Source of the DNA: Mogibacterium sp.
GTDB lineage: Bacteria > Bacillota > Clostridia > Peptostreptococcales > Anaerovoracaceae
Assembly (NCBI GenBank): GCA_017434685.1
Contig: JAFREV010000062.1
Location: forward strand, 1-7,584
Length of the DNA: 7,584 bases
Direction: 5' to 3'
Below the pieces are notes generated by a model. It saw only the letters and a list, made by a program, of their open reading frames with translations, was not told the DNA's origin and did no database searches. Of this stretch, positions 1-5,866 are shown piece by piece (position 1 is the first letter of the stretch; every line of letters begins with the position of its first letter). A program made the translations under genes and the position numbers.

Positions 1-6
1 CTCCTT
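1..6 (-). promoter_or_regulatory. Possible ribosome binding site of a further gene beyond the left edge
   Basis: On the minus strand the window ends in AAGGAG, a good Shine-Dalgarno core. The 49 bases between it and the MBL stop codon are AT-rich and hold no GC-rich hairpin, so transcription may continue into another co-directional gene whose start codon would lie just outside the window. Confidence 0.4.
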
Positions 7-55
7 GATTGTATATATAGATTTTTTATGCCGTAATTATGTTTACTATTTTTGT

Positions 56-718
56 TTAGATGTTTTGCGGCCTAAGCGCGAGTATATCACAATTTAAATT
101 TTTTTGTGTATTATCTACGAAACAAACCTGGCCGACGTTTGCCCTGATGCCCTTTTCAACAGCAGCATCCATGAACATCTCTATGCTGTCGATGTGCGGG
201 AAGTCAAAGCCCAGCCTCTCCGATCTGAAGTGCATCGGAATCACGAGCTTCGGATTTGTCCTCTCGATGAGTTCAAGCGCCTGGTATCTGTTGAGCGTAT
301 ATACTCCGCCGCATGGAACGAGAGCTATGTCCGCATCTTTGAGTCTGACGAGATTCTCTTCTCTCAGAAGGTCGTCCAAAGTTTCTCCCACATCTCCGTA
401 GTGCACGAGTTTTTCGCCCGTGACTTTATGCTTTATTATATGTATCTTAATCGGGCCCCTGAGTTTTCCCTGTTCCGGATCATGGAAGCTGTCTACCCAT
501 GTCACCTCGAAAGGGCTCACATCTTTAGGCTCAATCTTGATGCACTCCACACCGTGATGGTCATCATGCTCGTGAGAGCAAAGAACCTCGCAGGCGGTAT
601 CGACCACATCATGATAACCCTGCACAGAACCATTTTTATATGGGTCAATAACTATGGAGTAGCCTGTTTCGTTATCTCTTATTTTGAAGCATGAATGCCC
701 TATATATTTTACTAACAT
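56..718 (-). CDS. UlaG-like metallo-beta-lactamase-fold hydrolase
   Basis: Metal-dependent hydrolase of the small, cytoplasmic UlaG-like MBL group; no signal peptide is present. The 220 residues begin with the group's typical MLVKYIGHSCFKI strand. The metal-binding HxHxDH motif is H49-E-H51-D-D53-H54. Further likely ligands are H79 (SFHD), D109 (HYGDVG) and H163 (IPMHF), so both metal sites look complete. The extended PKLVIPMHF segment near the end is common to UlaG-like proteins. The natural substrate is unknown for most members: UlaG itself opens L-ascorbate-6-phosphate lactone, but nothing here points to ascorbate use. AAAGGGA precedes the ATG, and the gene follows the lipid kinase by 12 bp. 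Confidence 0.9.
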   Translation of the reverse strand: MLVKYIGHSCFKIRDNETGYSIVIDPYKNGSVQGYHDVVDTACEVLCSHEHDDHHGVECIKIEPKDVSPFEVTWVDSFHDPEQGKLRGPIKIHIIKHKVTGEKLVHYGDVGETLDDLLREENLVRLKDADIALVPCGGVYTLNRYQALELIERTNPKLVIPMHFRSERLGFDFPHIDSIEMFMDAAVEKGIRANVGQVCFVDNTQKNLNCDILALRPQNI

Positions 719-730
719 TTTGGTCCCTTT

Positions 731-1645
731 CTATTTTATAACCTGAATCGCAGACGGAAATATCTTGATCTCGCAGGAAGAACTGCCCTCCTCGTACTCA
801 CCGTCCAAAGTCCAATGTATGTCGTTTTCTATTTCAACCTCCAGACTGGATGTGGTAAAGCTCTCAATCTGGTTTGACAGGAAAGTTCCGCCGAGCATGC
901 TGACTGCGGTTTCACTCAGTTGGATTATATCCTTAGGCATTTTAATCAGGAGAACCTCCATCTGCCCGTCGCTCATATCCACTCCGAGGTTTTCGAGGTG
1001 AAGTATTCCTCCGATGGATCTGGAATTGCATACCGCGCCTATTACATAATCCCCCTCGTAGACCCTGGCATGGCTCGTGTCTTTATCCGAAGTGAACTTG
1101 GCGTGAATAGGTTTCAGCTCTGTTATTTCCTTAATCCCGCCCATCACATACGCGGCGTGGCCGAATATGTTTTTTAGGTTTTGCGGGACAGAGTAGGTCG
1201 CGGAAGTGAATGCTCCGAAACTCGCCACATAGCTGAAATACCTCCCGTTGAAACTTCCTATATCCACCGGCACGGGTTTGCCGGTTATTATTGTATTTAC
1301 GCACTCGAAAATGTTTTTAGGAAGGCCGAGCGATCCCGCAAAGTCGTTCGTGGAACCCGACGGAATGTATCCTATCGGTGTCTTAAGTCCCGCGGCCAAA
1401 AGCCCGTCCACCACTTCGTTGAAAGTGCCGTCTCCGCCCGAGACTACGACCAGGTCAGCATCCTTCGCATACTCGGAAGCAAAAGCCCTCGCATCGCCCT
1501 TGGCCTCTGTCATCAGAACATTGCTGAGATAACCCGACTTCGAAAAGCCGGTGATGATCTCCGACATGTATTTAGGAGCCAGCATGACGCCTGACTTCGG
1601 ATTCATGATAAACAGGAGTTTCTTTCTATTTGATATTATTGTCAT
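731..1645 (-). CDS. YegS/BmrU-type diacylglycerol (lipid) kinase
   Basis: ATP-dependent lipid kinase of the DAGK catalytic-domain superfamily, likely phosphorylating diacylglycerol or a related lipid at the inner face of the membrane and recycling it into phospholipid synthesis. It has 304 residues, typical of the family. NPKSG is at 15-19, the nucleotide-binding SGGDGTFNEVVDGL at 69-82, and IPSGSTNDFAGSLGL at 94-108. GVDMSDGQMEVLL is at 221-233, and the C-terminal LDGE carrying the conserved acidic residue is at 280-283. I prefer the ATG at 1645, which has GGAGA 7 nt upstream. A frame extension to 1660 would need a TTG start with a poor ribosome site and would add only five residues. The exact lipid substrate cannot be read from sequence. 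The next gene is 12 bp downstream, so they are probably one operon. Confidence 0.93.
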   Translation of the reverse strand: MTIISNRKKLLFIMNPKSGVMLAPKYMSEIITGFSKSGYLSNVLMTEAKGDARAFASEYAKDADLVVVSGGDGTFNEVVDGLLAAGLKTPIGYIPSGSTNDFAGSLGLPKNIFECVNTIITGKPVPVDIGSFNGRYFSYVASFGAFTSATYSVPQNLKNIFGHAAYVMGGIKEITELKPIHAKFTSDKDTSHARVYEGDYVIGAVCNSRSIGGILHLENLGVDMSDGQMEVLLIKMPKDIIQLSETAVSMLGGTFLSNQIESFTTSSLEVEIENDIHWTLDGEYEEGSSSCEIKIFPSAIQVIK

Positions 1646-1687
1646 TTCGTTTCTCCGCAATATCCATTCTGGCTTCGACTTCTCTCT

Positions 1688-2776
1688 CTACTCTATTTCG
1701 TACCCTTCTCTCCTGCTTGAGTTCAAATATCTCGCGCTCTCTCTTTTCCTGATAGCCCGGATCGAATTTCCTGACATACGAACCGCCAAGCTGTCAAGAG
1801 TTCTGTCAGTCATATCGTACTCGCCGATGATGAGCCTGTTGAACATCTCTTCTCCCTTTGAACCGTACTGTTTCATTATATATTCTCTGATCTTGGCCGG
1901 TGTGAGCCTGCCCCTCCTGAGTATGATATCCCAGGATTTATTGAACATCATACCTATGCATAGCACCCAACTTATCAGGTAAAACCAAAGCATCATCGCT
2001 ACGATGTTGGAGAACGCTCCGTACAGGAAGTTGTAATTGGTCGCCCTGGAAATATACAGAGAGTATATCCACGTGACGATCAAGATACCGATGGTTGCCA
2101 CAAAGGCTCCCGGCATAATGGCCATAATAGGCACTCTTATCCTCGGGAGTATATAGAATACGGAGACTATCAGCACGAAAAACAGCAGTCCCATAATAGG
2201 AGTCCTGAGGTCGGAAATCATCCTCATTACAAACTCGTTCTTAAACACTCTTTTGGCTATGAGTTCGCCGTATACATATACGATCATCGATACGGCTACG
2301 ACGAGTATCGTGATGATAGCCATGGGTATCGCTTTGACACGCTCGGTGAAAAAGTTATATCTGTATTTTCCGTAACTCAGTGTATACGTGGTGAGCCTGG
2401 AAAGAGAAAATGCAAGTGATGAACTTGACCAGAGTGCGAGTACAATCAGTAGGGTGTTCGGCAGGGCCGCAGACGAGGCGCTGAATATGCCCTTTAAGAA
2501 AGTACTCATCTCGCTTGAGAGGTGCATCTCGAGCCACTCTCTGATGAAGTCCATAGAGATATCGAAGACACCGAGGACCTGCGTCAGCACGATTAGCATA
2601 GGGATCGCAGACATTAAAAAGAAATAGGCGAGCTGTGCGGCAAAACCCGCATAATACGGGTCGTCAAATTGCCTCCACAGATGGAAGCCTATTTTCTTGA
2701 AGCGCTCCCACGTAAGCGGAAGTTTCTCTTCAGTTTCGTTAATGTCGGTTTCGCTCTCTACCCAAAAATCGCTCAT
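1688..2776 (-). CDS. YihY/BrkB-family inner membrane protein
   Basis: Polytopic membrane protein of the YihY/virulence factor BrkB family. Despite the old names linking it to RNase BN and serum resistance, its biochemical role is not settled. The 362 residues have about six hydrophobic segments (roughly 45-67, 106-127, 149-170, 194-212, 217-242, 255-278). Family-like features include the AAQLAYFFLMSAIPMLIVL segment at 46-64, ALWSSSSLAFSL at 114-125, and NYNFLYGAFSNIVAMMLWFY (247-266) in the last helix pair. The C-terminal 80 residues are charged and end in an Arg-rich tail, probably cytoplasmic. The start overlaps the rdgB stop as ATGA and has no clear Shine-Dalgarno of its own, so translation is probably coupled to rdgB. 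The lipid kinase gene follows. Confidence 0.9.
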   Translation of the reverse strand: MSDFWVESETDINETEEKLPLTWERFKKIGFHLWRQFDDPYYAGFAAQLAYFFLMSAIPMLIVLTQVLGVFDISMDFIREWLEMHLSSEMSTFLKGIFSASSAALPNTLLIVLALWSSSSLAFSLSRLTTYTLSYGKYRYNFFTERVKAIPMAIITILVVAVSMIVYVYGELIAKRVFKNEFVMRMISDLRTPIMGLLFFVLIVSVFYILPRIRVPIMAIMPGAFVATIGILIVTWIYSLYISRATNYNFLYGAFSNIVAMMLWFYLISWVLCIGMMFNKSWDIILRRGRLTPAKIREYIMKQYGSKGEEMFNRLIIGEYDMTDRTLDSLAVRMSGNSIRAIRKRESARYLNSSRREGYEIE

Positions 2777-3396
2777 TGTTCAAGCATTCTCTCAAGTTCT
2801 TCAAGAGCACGCGCTCTGTGGCTGATTGTATTCTTAAAATCCGTCCCAAGTTCGGCAAATGATTTATTGTAACCGTCCGGAACAAACACCGGATCGTAAC
2901 CGAATCCGCCTTCGCCTCTCTTCTCGCGTGGTATATGTCCGTGGCACTCACCTCTTGCGACGAGTTTCCTGCCATCCGGATAAATCATTGTAATTACCGT
3001 GACAAAGTGTGCTGCCCTTTTATCGTCAGGAACGTCCTTAAGCTCCGCAAGTAGTTTGGTATTGTTTGCATCATAATCGTGCTCTTCTCCGGCATAGCGT
3101 GCGCTGCGGACACCCGGATCTCCTCCGAGTGCATCCACCATAAGACCTGAGTCATCCGCTATCACCGGGCTGTCATGGTACTTGTCGCAAAGAGCCGGAT
3201 CCGCCTTAATCATATCCATGATGGTGGCGGCTTTGAGGAGAGAATTCTCTTCAAATGTTGTGCCGGTCTCTTCTATATCATCTTTAGGAAGGCCCGCATC
3301 GTCACGAGTGATAACATCCATATCGTATTTTACGAGTATGGCGCGGATTTCCTTAATCTTTTTCTTATTCTGTGAAGCGAGGATTGCAGTTCTCAT
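2773..3396 (-). CDS. rdgB: RdgB/HAM1 non-canonical purine NTP pyrophosphatase
   Basis: Cytoplasmic house-cleaning enzyme that hydrolyses dITP, ITP and XTP to the monophosphate plus pyrophosphate, keeping deaminated purines out of DNA and RNA. The 207 residues match the usual family length. The N-terminal triphosphate loop is ASQNKKKIKEI (7-17). TFEENSLLKA is at 48-57, and the catalytic segment ADDSGLMVDALGGDPGVRSA is at 80-99, with the D81/D82 acidic pair. The base-recognition segment GFGYDPVF is at 164-171, and the C-terminal SHRARAL is at 192-198. All key residues are present. A GGAGGG ribosome site sits about 4 nt before the ATG, which is close but usable. It follows scfB by 33 bp, and its stop codon overlaps the start of the next gene (ATGA), indicating translational coupling. 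Confidence 0.96.
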   Translation of the reverse strand: MRTAILASQNKKKIKEIRAILVKYDMDVITRDDAGLPKDDIEETGTTFEENSLLKAATIMDMIKADPALCDKYHDSPVIADDSGLMVDALGGDPGVRSARYAGEEHDYDANNTKLLAELKDVPDDKRAAHFVTVITMIYPDGRKLVARGECHGHIPREKRGEGGFGYDPVFVPDGYNKSFAELGTDFKNTISHRARALEELERMLEQ

Positions 3397-3429
3397 AATC
3401 CCTCCGTTTATAGCCTATGTATTTTATCA

Positions 3430-4800
3430 CTATAGCTCGCTCTTTGCCACTTCGAGCATCAGCGCACACTCGATGCGCTTTCTGTGAAGTTCGCAGCCGA
3501 ATTCATATACTTTGTTTATATCTCCGTTCGAGTGATAATTATTGGCTGCACATCCGCCCGCACAGTAAAGGCGCGCCCAGCAGTTTTTGCACTTATCCCT
3601 CGTATATACGTTGTTGCCGTTTGAAAAAATCGCAACCGTCTCGGGATGAGTGATGCCGTCGTATATATTGCCGACTATCATGTCGTCGTCTCCGACGAAC
3701 TGATGACACGGGTATAGGTCTCCCGTAGGTGTGACGGCAAGGTACTCCGTTGCAACTCCGCAGCCCGCAACCCTCTTGTATATGCAAGGGCCGCCCGTGA
3801 GATCGAGCATATAGTGGTAGAACGTAAAGTCCTCTCCGTTCTTATATCTCTCAAGCATCTCAAGTGCGAGTTTTTCGTACTCTTCTTTGAGAGCCGGCAA
3901 ATCCTCTTCATGCAGTGCGTACGGGACCTCCGGATTGGACACCACAGGCTCTATGGATGTATCTTTGAATCCCATGTCTGCCATGGCCAGCACGTCCGCC
4001 GCGAAGTCCTTGTTATACGCGGTATATGTGCCGCGCATATAGTACTCTTTGGAGCGCTCAGCGTTCTCAAGCCTCGAGTCCACGAGTGCCTTGAAATTAT
4101 CTATTATGTTGTCAAATGTACCTTCGCCCGTCTTGCTGTGCCTCATCCTGTCGTGAGTCTCACGCCTGCCGTCGAGGCTCAGCACGACATTGCCCATCTC
4201 TTTATTCGTAAATTCAATAACATCTTCATCGATGAGCACCCCGTTGGTGGTCAGGGTGAAATTGAATATCTTATCGTATTTCTTTTCGAGCTCCCTGCCA
4301 TAAGCCACGAGTTCTTTACAGACATCCCAATTTATAAGCGGCTCACCGCCGAAGAAATCCACTTCAAGATGCTTCCTTTCACCTGAATTCTCCACCAGAA
4401 AATCAAGAGCTCTCTTTCCGACCTCGAGACTCATAATACCGCTCTTACCGGAATAGTCACCTTTGCCGGCAAAGCAATACTCGCAGTCCATATTGCACCC
4501 GTGAGCCACATGCAGGCATATAGCCTTAAGCACGGACTGCTTTATCTTCATCTCAGACGCCGCCTCTTCAAATATATCCTCAGACCAAAGCTGACCGTCC
4601 TTCTTGAGTTCTTCGATATCTGCCAGAAGTTCCGACAACTCCGCCTCACCCAGATTATGCTTTTCGGCGGTTTCTGCAGGATCGCGGCCTTCGTCAATTG
4701 CCTTTATAACATCAAAAGCCGCCCCGTCCACCGAGTGAACAGAGCCGCTCGCAGCGTCAACTACTATGTTGTAATCGTTTAATTTGAAGGTGTGTATCAT
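3430..4800 (-). CDS. scfB: SCIFF peptide maturase, radical SAM/SPASM thioether-forming enzyme
   Basis: 456-residue enzyme that uses S-adenosylmethionine and [4Fe-4S] clusters to form a thioether in the ScfA peptide. Residues 1-85 are the peptide-recognition (PqqD/RRE-like) domain. The radical SAM cluster motif is C102-x3-C106-x2-C109 followed by F110, and the SAM-binding GGEP is at 151-154. The SPASM domain is complete: C347-x12-G360-x4-C365, then C404-x2-C407-x5-C413-x3-C417-x18-C436, with C339 just before it. No expected ligand is missing. I place the start at the ATG giving MIHTFKLNDYNIVVD, the usual SCIFF-maturase N-terminus and length. The frame is open further upstream to 4935 but would then overlap scfA in another frame. 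An alternative ATG at 4842, 2 nt after the scfA stop, would add 14 residues and allow translational re-initiation. No Shine-Dalgarno precedes either start. scfA lies immediately upstream and rdgB 33 bp downstream. Confidence 0.95.
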   Translation of the reverse strand: MIHTFKLNDYNIVVDAASGSVHSVDGAAFDVIKAIDEGRDPAETAEKHNLGEAELSELLADIEELKKDGQLWSEDIFEEAASEMKIKQSVLKAICLHVAHGCNMDCEYCFAGKGDYSGKSGIMSLEVGKRALDFLVENSGERKHLEVDFFGGEPLINWDVCKELVAYGRELEKKYDKIFNFTLTTNGVLIDEDVIEFTNKEMGNVVLSLDGRRETHDRMRHSKTGEGTFDNIIDNFKALVDSRLENAERSKEYYMRGTYTAYNKDFAADVLAMADMGFKDTSIEPVVSNPEVPYALHEEDLPALKEEYEKLALEMLERYKNGEDFTFYHYMLDLTGGPCIYKRVAGCGVATEYLAVTPTGDLYPCHQFVGDDDMIVGNIYDGITHPETVAIFSNGNNVYTRDKCKNCWARLYCAGGCAANNYHSNGDINKVYEFGCELHRKRIECALMLEVAKSEL

Positions 4801-4830
4801 AATAAAAGAGGCGCTGCGTTGTGCAGCGCC
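4801..4830 (-). terminator. Attenuator-like hairpin between scfA and scfB
   Basis: On the minus strand a perfect 8-bp GC-rich stem (GGCGCTGC at 4830-4823 and GCAGCGCC at 4817-4810) with a 5-nt loop is followed at once by TCTTTTATT and then the scfB ATG at 4800. The T-run is imperfect, so this looks like a leaky intrinsic terminator or an mRNA 3'-end stabiliser, not a full stop. It would leave scfA mRNA in excess over scfB, a common design for precursor/enzyme pairs. The 3' arm also occupies the place where a ribosome site for scfB would normally be. Confidence 0.6.
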
Positions 4831-4844
4831 GGCGAAAAGCATTT

Positions 4845-4994
4845 CTATTTTTCTTTGCGCTGCTCGCAGTGCTGATTGGCAACGCTGCATGATGTCTTGC
4901 TTGCTGACTGGCAGGAAGTCTGGCACTCGCCGCATCCGCCTGTCTTAACTGACTTCTTCATGTCTCTTGTTGTGATAGTCTTGATTCTCTTCAT
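4845..4994 (-). CDS. scfA: SCIFF ranthipeptide precursor, five-cysteine variant
   Basis: A 49-codon gene encoding the substrate peptide of the radical SAM maturase ScfB. The leader MKRIKTITTRDMKKSVKTGG is followed by the SCIFF core, GCGECQTSCQSA at 20-31 and then SKTSCSVANQHC at 32-43, and ends EQRKEK. From memory the family consensus core is CGECQTSCQSACKTSCTVxNQxCE, with six cysteines. Here the cysteines are C21, C24, C28, C36 and C43. The fourth cysteine is Ser32 (codon AGC, 4899-4901), and the threonine after the fifth is Ser37 (AGC, 4884-4886). In characterised SCIFF peptides (Tte1186a; CteA/thermocellin) the thioether joins exactly Cys32 and Thr37. Everything else is conserved, so family membership is secure, but the modification must differ or be absent. 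A perfect Shine-Dalgarno precedes it and the maturase follows directly. The mature function of SCIFF peptides is unknown, with links to quorum-type regulation proposed in some clostridia. Confidence 0.93.
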   Translation of the reverse strand: MKRIKTITTRDMKKSVKTGGCGECQTSCQSASKTSCSVANQHCEQRKEK

Positions 4995-5001
4995 TTTATG
5001 T

Positions 5002-5008
5002 TCCTCCT
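5002..5008 (-). promoter_or_regulatory. Strong Shine-Dalgarno of scfA
   Basis: AGGAGGA lies 7 nt before the scfA ATG, close to the ideal anti-16S complement and spacing. It decides the start of this small gene and contrasts with scfB, which has no comparable site. Confidence 0.85.
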
Positions 5009-5021
5009 GTGTGACTATTAA

Positions 5022-5792
5022 CTATTTCGCTGCCGTGATCTTATATTCGAATACGGCTTCTTTCTTCATATCTCTGTTTACGATTCTGATTCTGTCAGCC
5101 TTGCCGTCTGTGCTGTCAGCCTTGACGAGAATGTCTTTGCTCTCACCTGCTGCAATATCCAACGTGACCTCCTGACCTTCCATCGGAGGCAGATCCCAGT
5201 TTCTCGTGTCCGGATTATATGCCGTATGGAAGAATCTGATCTTTCCTACCGTGACATTGATGTGATAGATGCAGTCCTGATTGACGCTCGGAAGCAGACA
5301 TTCGCTCTGCTTGTCTCCAAGCTGTCCTCTGAGATTGACCACGCTCGACGCAGTCCTGTAGATAAGGCCTCTGTATGCGTTCGCATCGCTCACGACCTCA
5401 GATACTATAAGTACATCGCAAGGGCAATTGTTGATTACATACTCAGTGGCGCTTCCGATGCTGTTGAGCATGTCCTCCTTGGAAGACTTGGTCATGACCA
5501 CGAGGTCCGCTCCGACTTCCTTGGCGGTTCTGCAGATTCTGACGCCTGCCTTTCCTACCGCCGCCGTCTTTGCGATCTTGTATCCCTCGAGGGATTCCGC
5601 AATCACGTCTATCTTGGCTTCCATCTCTTTGATAGCCTCTGCCTCGGCCTCGGATTTTACCGAATATCCCAGCGTCTCGTCTATCATCAGCAGGACGAGC
5701 TCGGCTTCTTCAGGCTTATAGTTCTCTTTTATGAAATGCACTGCTTTGAGGCTTCGTTCTGTTTCCTCAAGCGGCAGAAGAATTTTCTTCAT
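5022..5792 (-). CDS. Universal stress protein domain fused to an unrecognised beta-rich C-terminal domain
   Basis: Residues 1-132 match the UspA fold. The N-terminal strand is KKILLPLEETERSLKAV, ADLVVMTKSS is at 95-104, and the final helix/strand GSATEYVINNCPCDVLIV at 113-130 corresponds to the family's GSvaexVlrxxpcPVLvV. In ATP-binding members the loop reads G-x2-G-x9-G-S/T after the VM strand. Here it is MTKSS, so the first glycines are lost and only the last GS (113-114) remains, which suggests weak or no ATP binding. Residues about 150-256 form a second, strand-rich domain ending FEYKITAAK that I do not recognise. Typical Usp proteins are about 140 residues, so this is a fusion. The start is supported by AAGGGGA at 6-nt spacing. 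The stop is 27 bp before scfA, placing the gene first in the likely scf operon. Role unknown: stress signalling or peptide binding are both guesses. Confidence 0.8.
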   Translation of the reverse strand: MKKILLPLEETERSLKAVHFIKENYKPEEAELVLLMIDETLGYSVKSEAEAEAIKEMEAKIDVIAESLEGYKIAKTAAVGKAGVRICRTAKEVGADLVVMTKSSKEDMLNSIGSATEYVINNCPCDVLIVSEVVSDANAYRGLIYRTASSVVNLRGQLGDKQSECLLPSVNQDCIYHINVTVGKIRFFHTAYNPDTRNWDLPPMEGQEVTLDIAAGESKDILVKADSTDGKADRIRIVNRDMKKEAVFEYKITAAK

Positions 5793-5829
5793 TTTATTTC
5801 CCCTTATAAATTATTTCGCGTTTGGAGAT

Positions 5830-5858
5830 ATTGTACTACGAATTGCTAAATTCGGCAA
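5830..5858 (-). promoter_or_regulatory. Sigma-A-type promoter for the usp-scfA-scfB unit
   Basis: Read on the minus strand, a -35 box TTGCCG (5858-5853; 4 of 6 matches to TTGACA) is separated by exactly 17 bp from a -10 box TACAAT (5835-5830; 5 of 6 matches to TATAAT). Transcription would begin near 5822, leaving an untranslated leader of about 30 nt before the usp-like ATG at 5792. That leader carries the ribosome site AAGGGGA, 6 nt before the ATG. This is the only sizeable intergenic gap in the window (5793-5866), which supports it as the start of a new unit. Read-through from the upstream pair is also possible because no terminator is visible. Confidence 0.6.
5839..5854. promoter_or_regulatory. 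Perfect palindrome between -35 and -10, candidate operator
   Basis: The arms CGAATT and AATTCG (6+6 bp, no mismatch) flank a 4-bp centre (5845-5848). The element lies almost entirely inside the 17-bp spacer of the predicted promoter and clips the last bases of the -35 box. A dimeric repressor bound there would block RNA polymerase. The spacing differs from the Firmicute LexA box (CGAAC-N4-GTTCG), so I do not assign a regulator. The stem is too AT-rich and has no T-run, so it does not look like a terminator. Confidence 0.4.
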
Positions 5859-5866
5859 GATTTCAA

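Noticed and set aside
1..55. Promoter or terminator after the MBL gene (TACAAT near the left edge)
   Set aside because: No acceptable -35 box lies 16-18 bp upstream, the -10 would abut the ribosome site, and there is no GC-rich stem with a T-run.
104..694. Plus-strand open frame of 196 codons opposite the MBL hydrolase
   Set aside because: The minus strand carries the complete metal-binding motifs; this frame has none.
1646..1660. TTG start five codons upstream of the lipid kinase ATG
   Set aside because: The ATG at 1645 has a better-placed GGAGA site, and the extra residues are not part of the family fold.
2739..2975. Second minus-strand frame inside the 3' end of rdgB
   Set aside because: It is out of frame with the conserved GFGYDP and SHR segments of rdgB and crosses into the YihY-like gene.
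4801..4935. 45-codon N-terminal extension of the scfB reading frame
   Set aside because: It overlaps most of the scfA core in another frame, shows no family resemblance, and the known maturase N-terminus MIHTFK begins at 4800.
5226..5849. Plus-strand open frame of 207 codons opposite the Usp fusion
   Set aside because: It is antisense to a clear Usp domain and runs across the minus-strand promoter, with no family features.
5839..5854. Palindrome as a LexA box or terminator
   Set aside because: Arm sequence and spacing differ from CGAAC-N4-GTTCG, and an AT-rich 6-bp stem without a T-tract would not terminate transcription.
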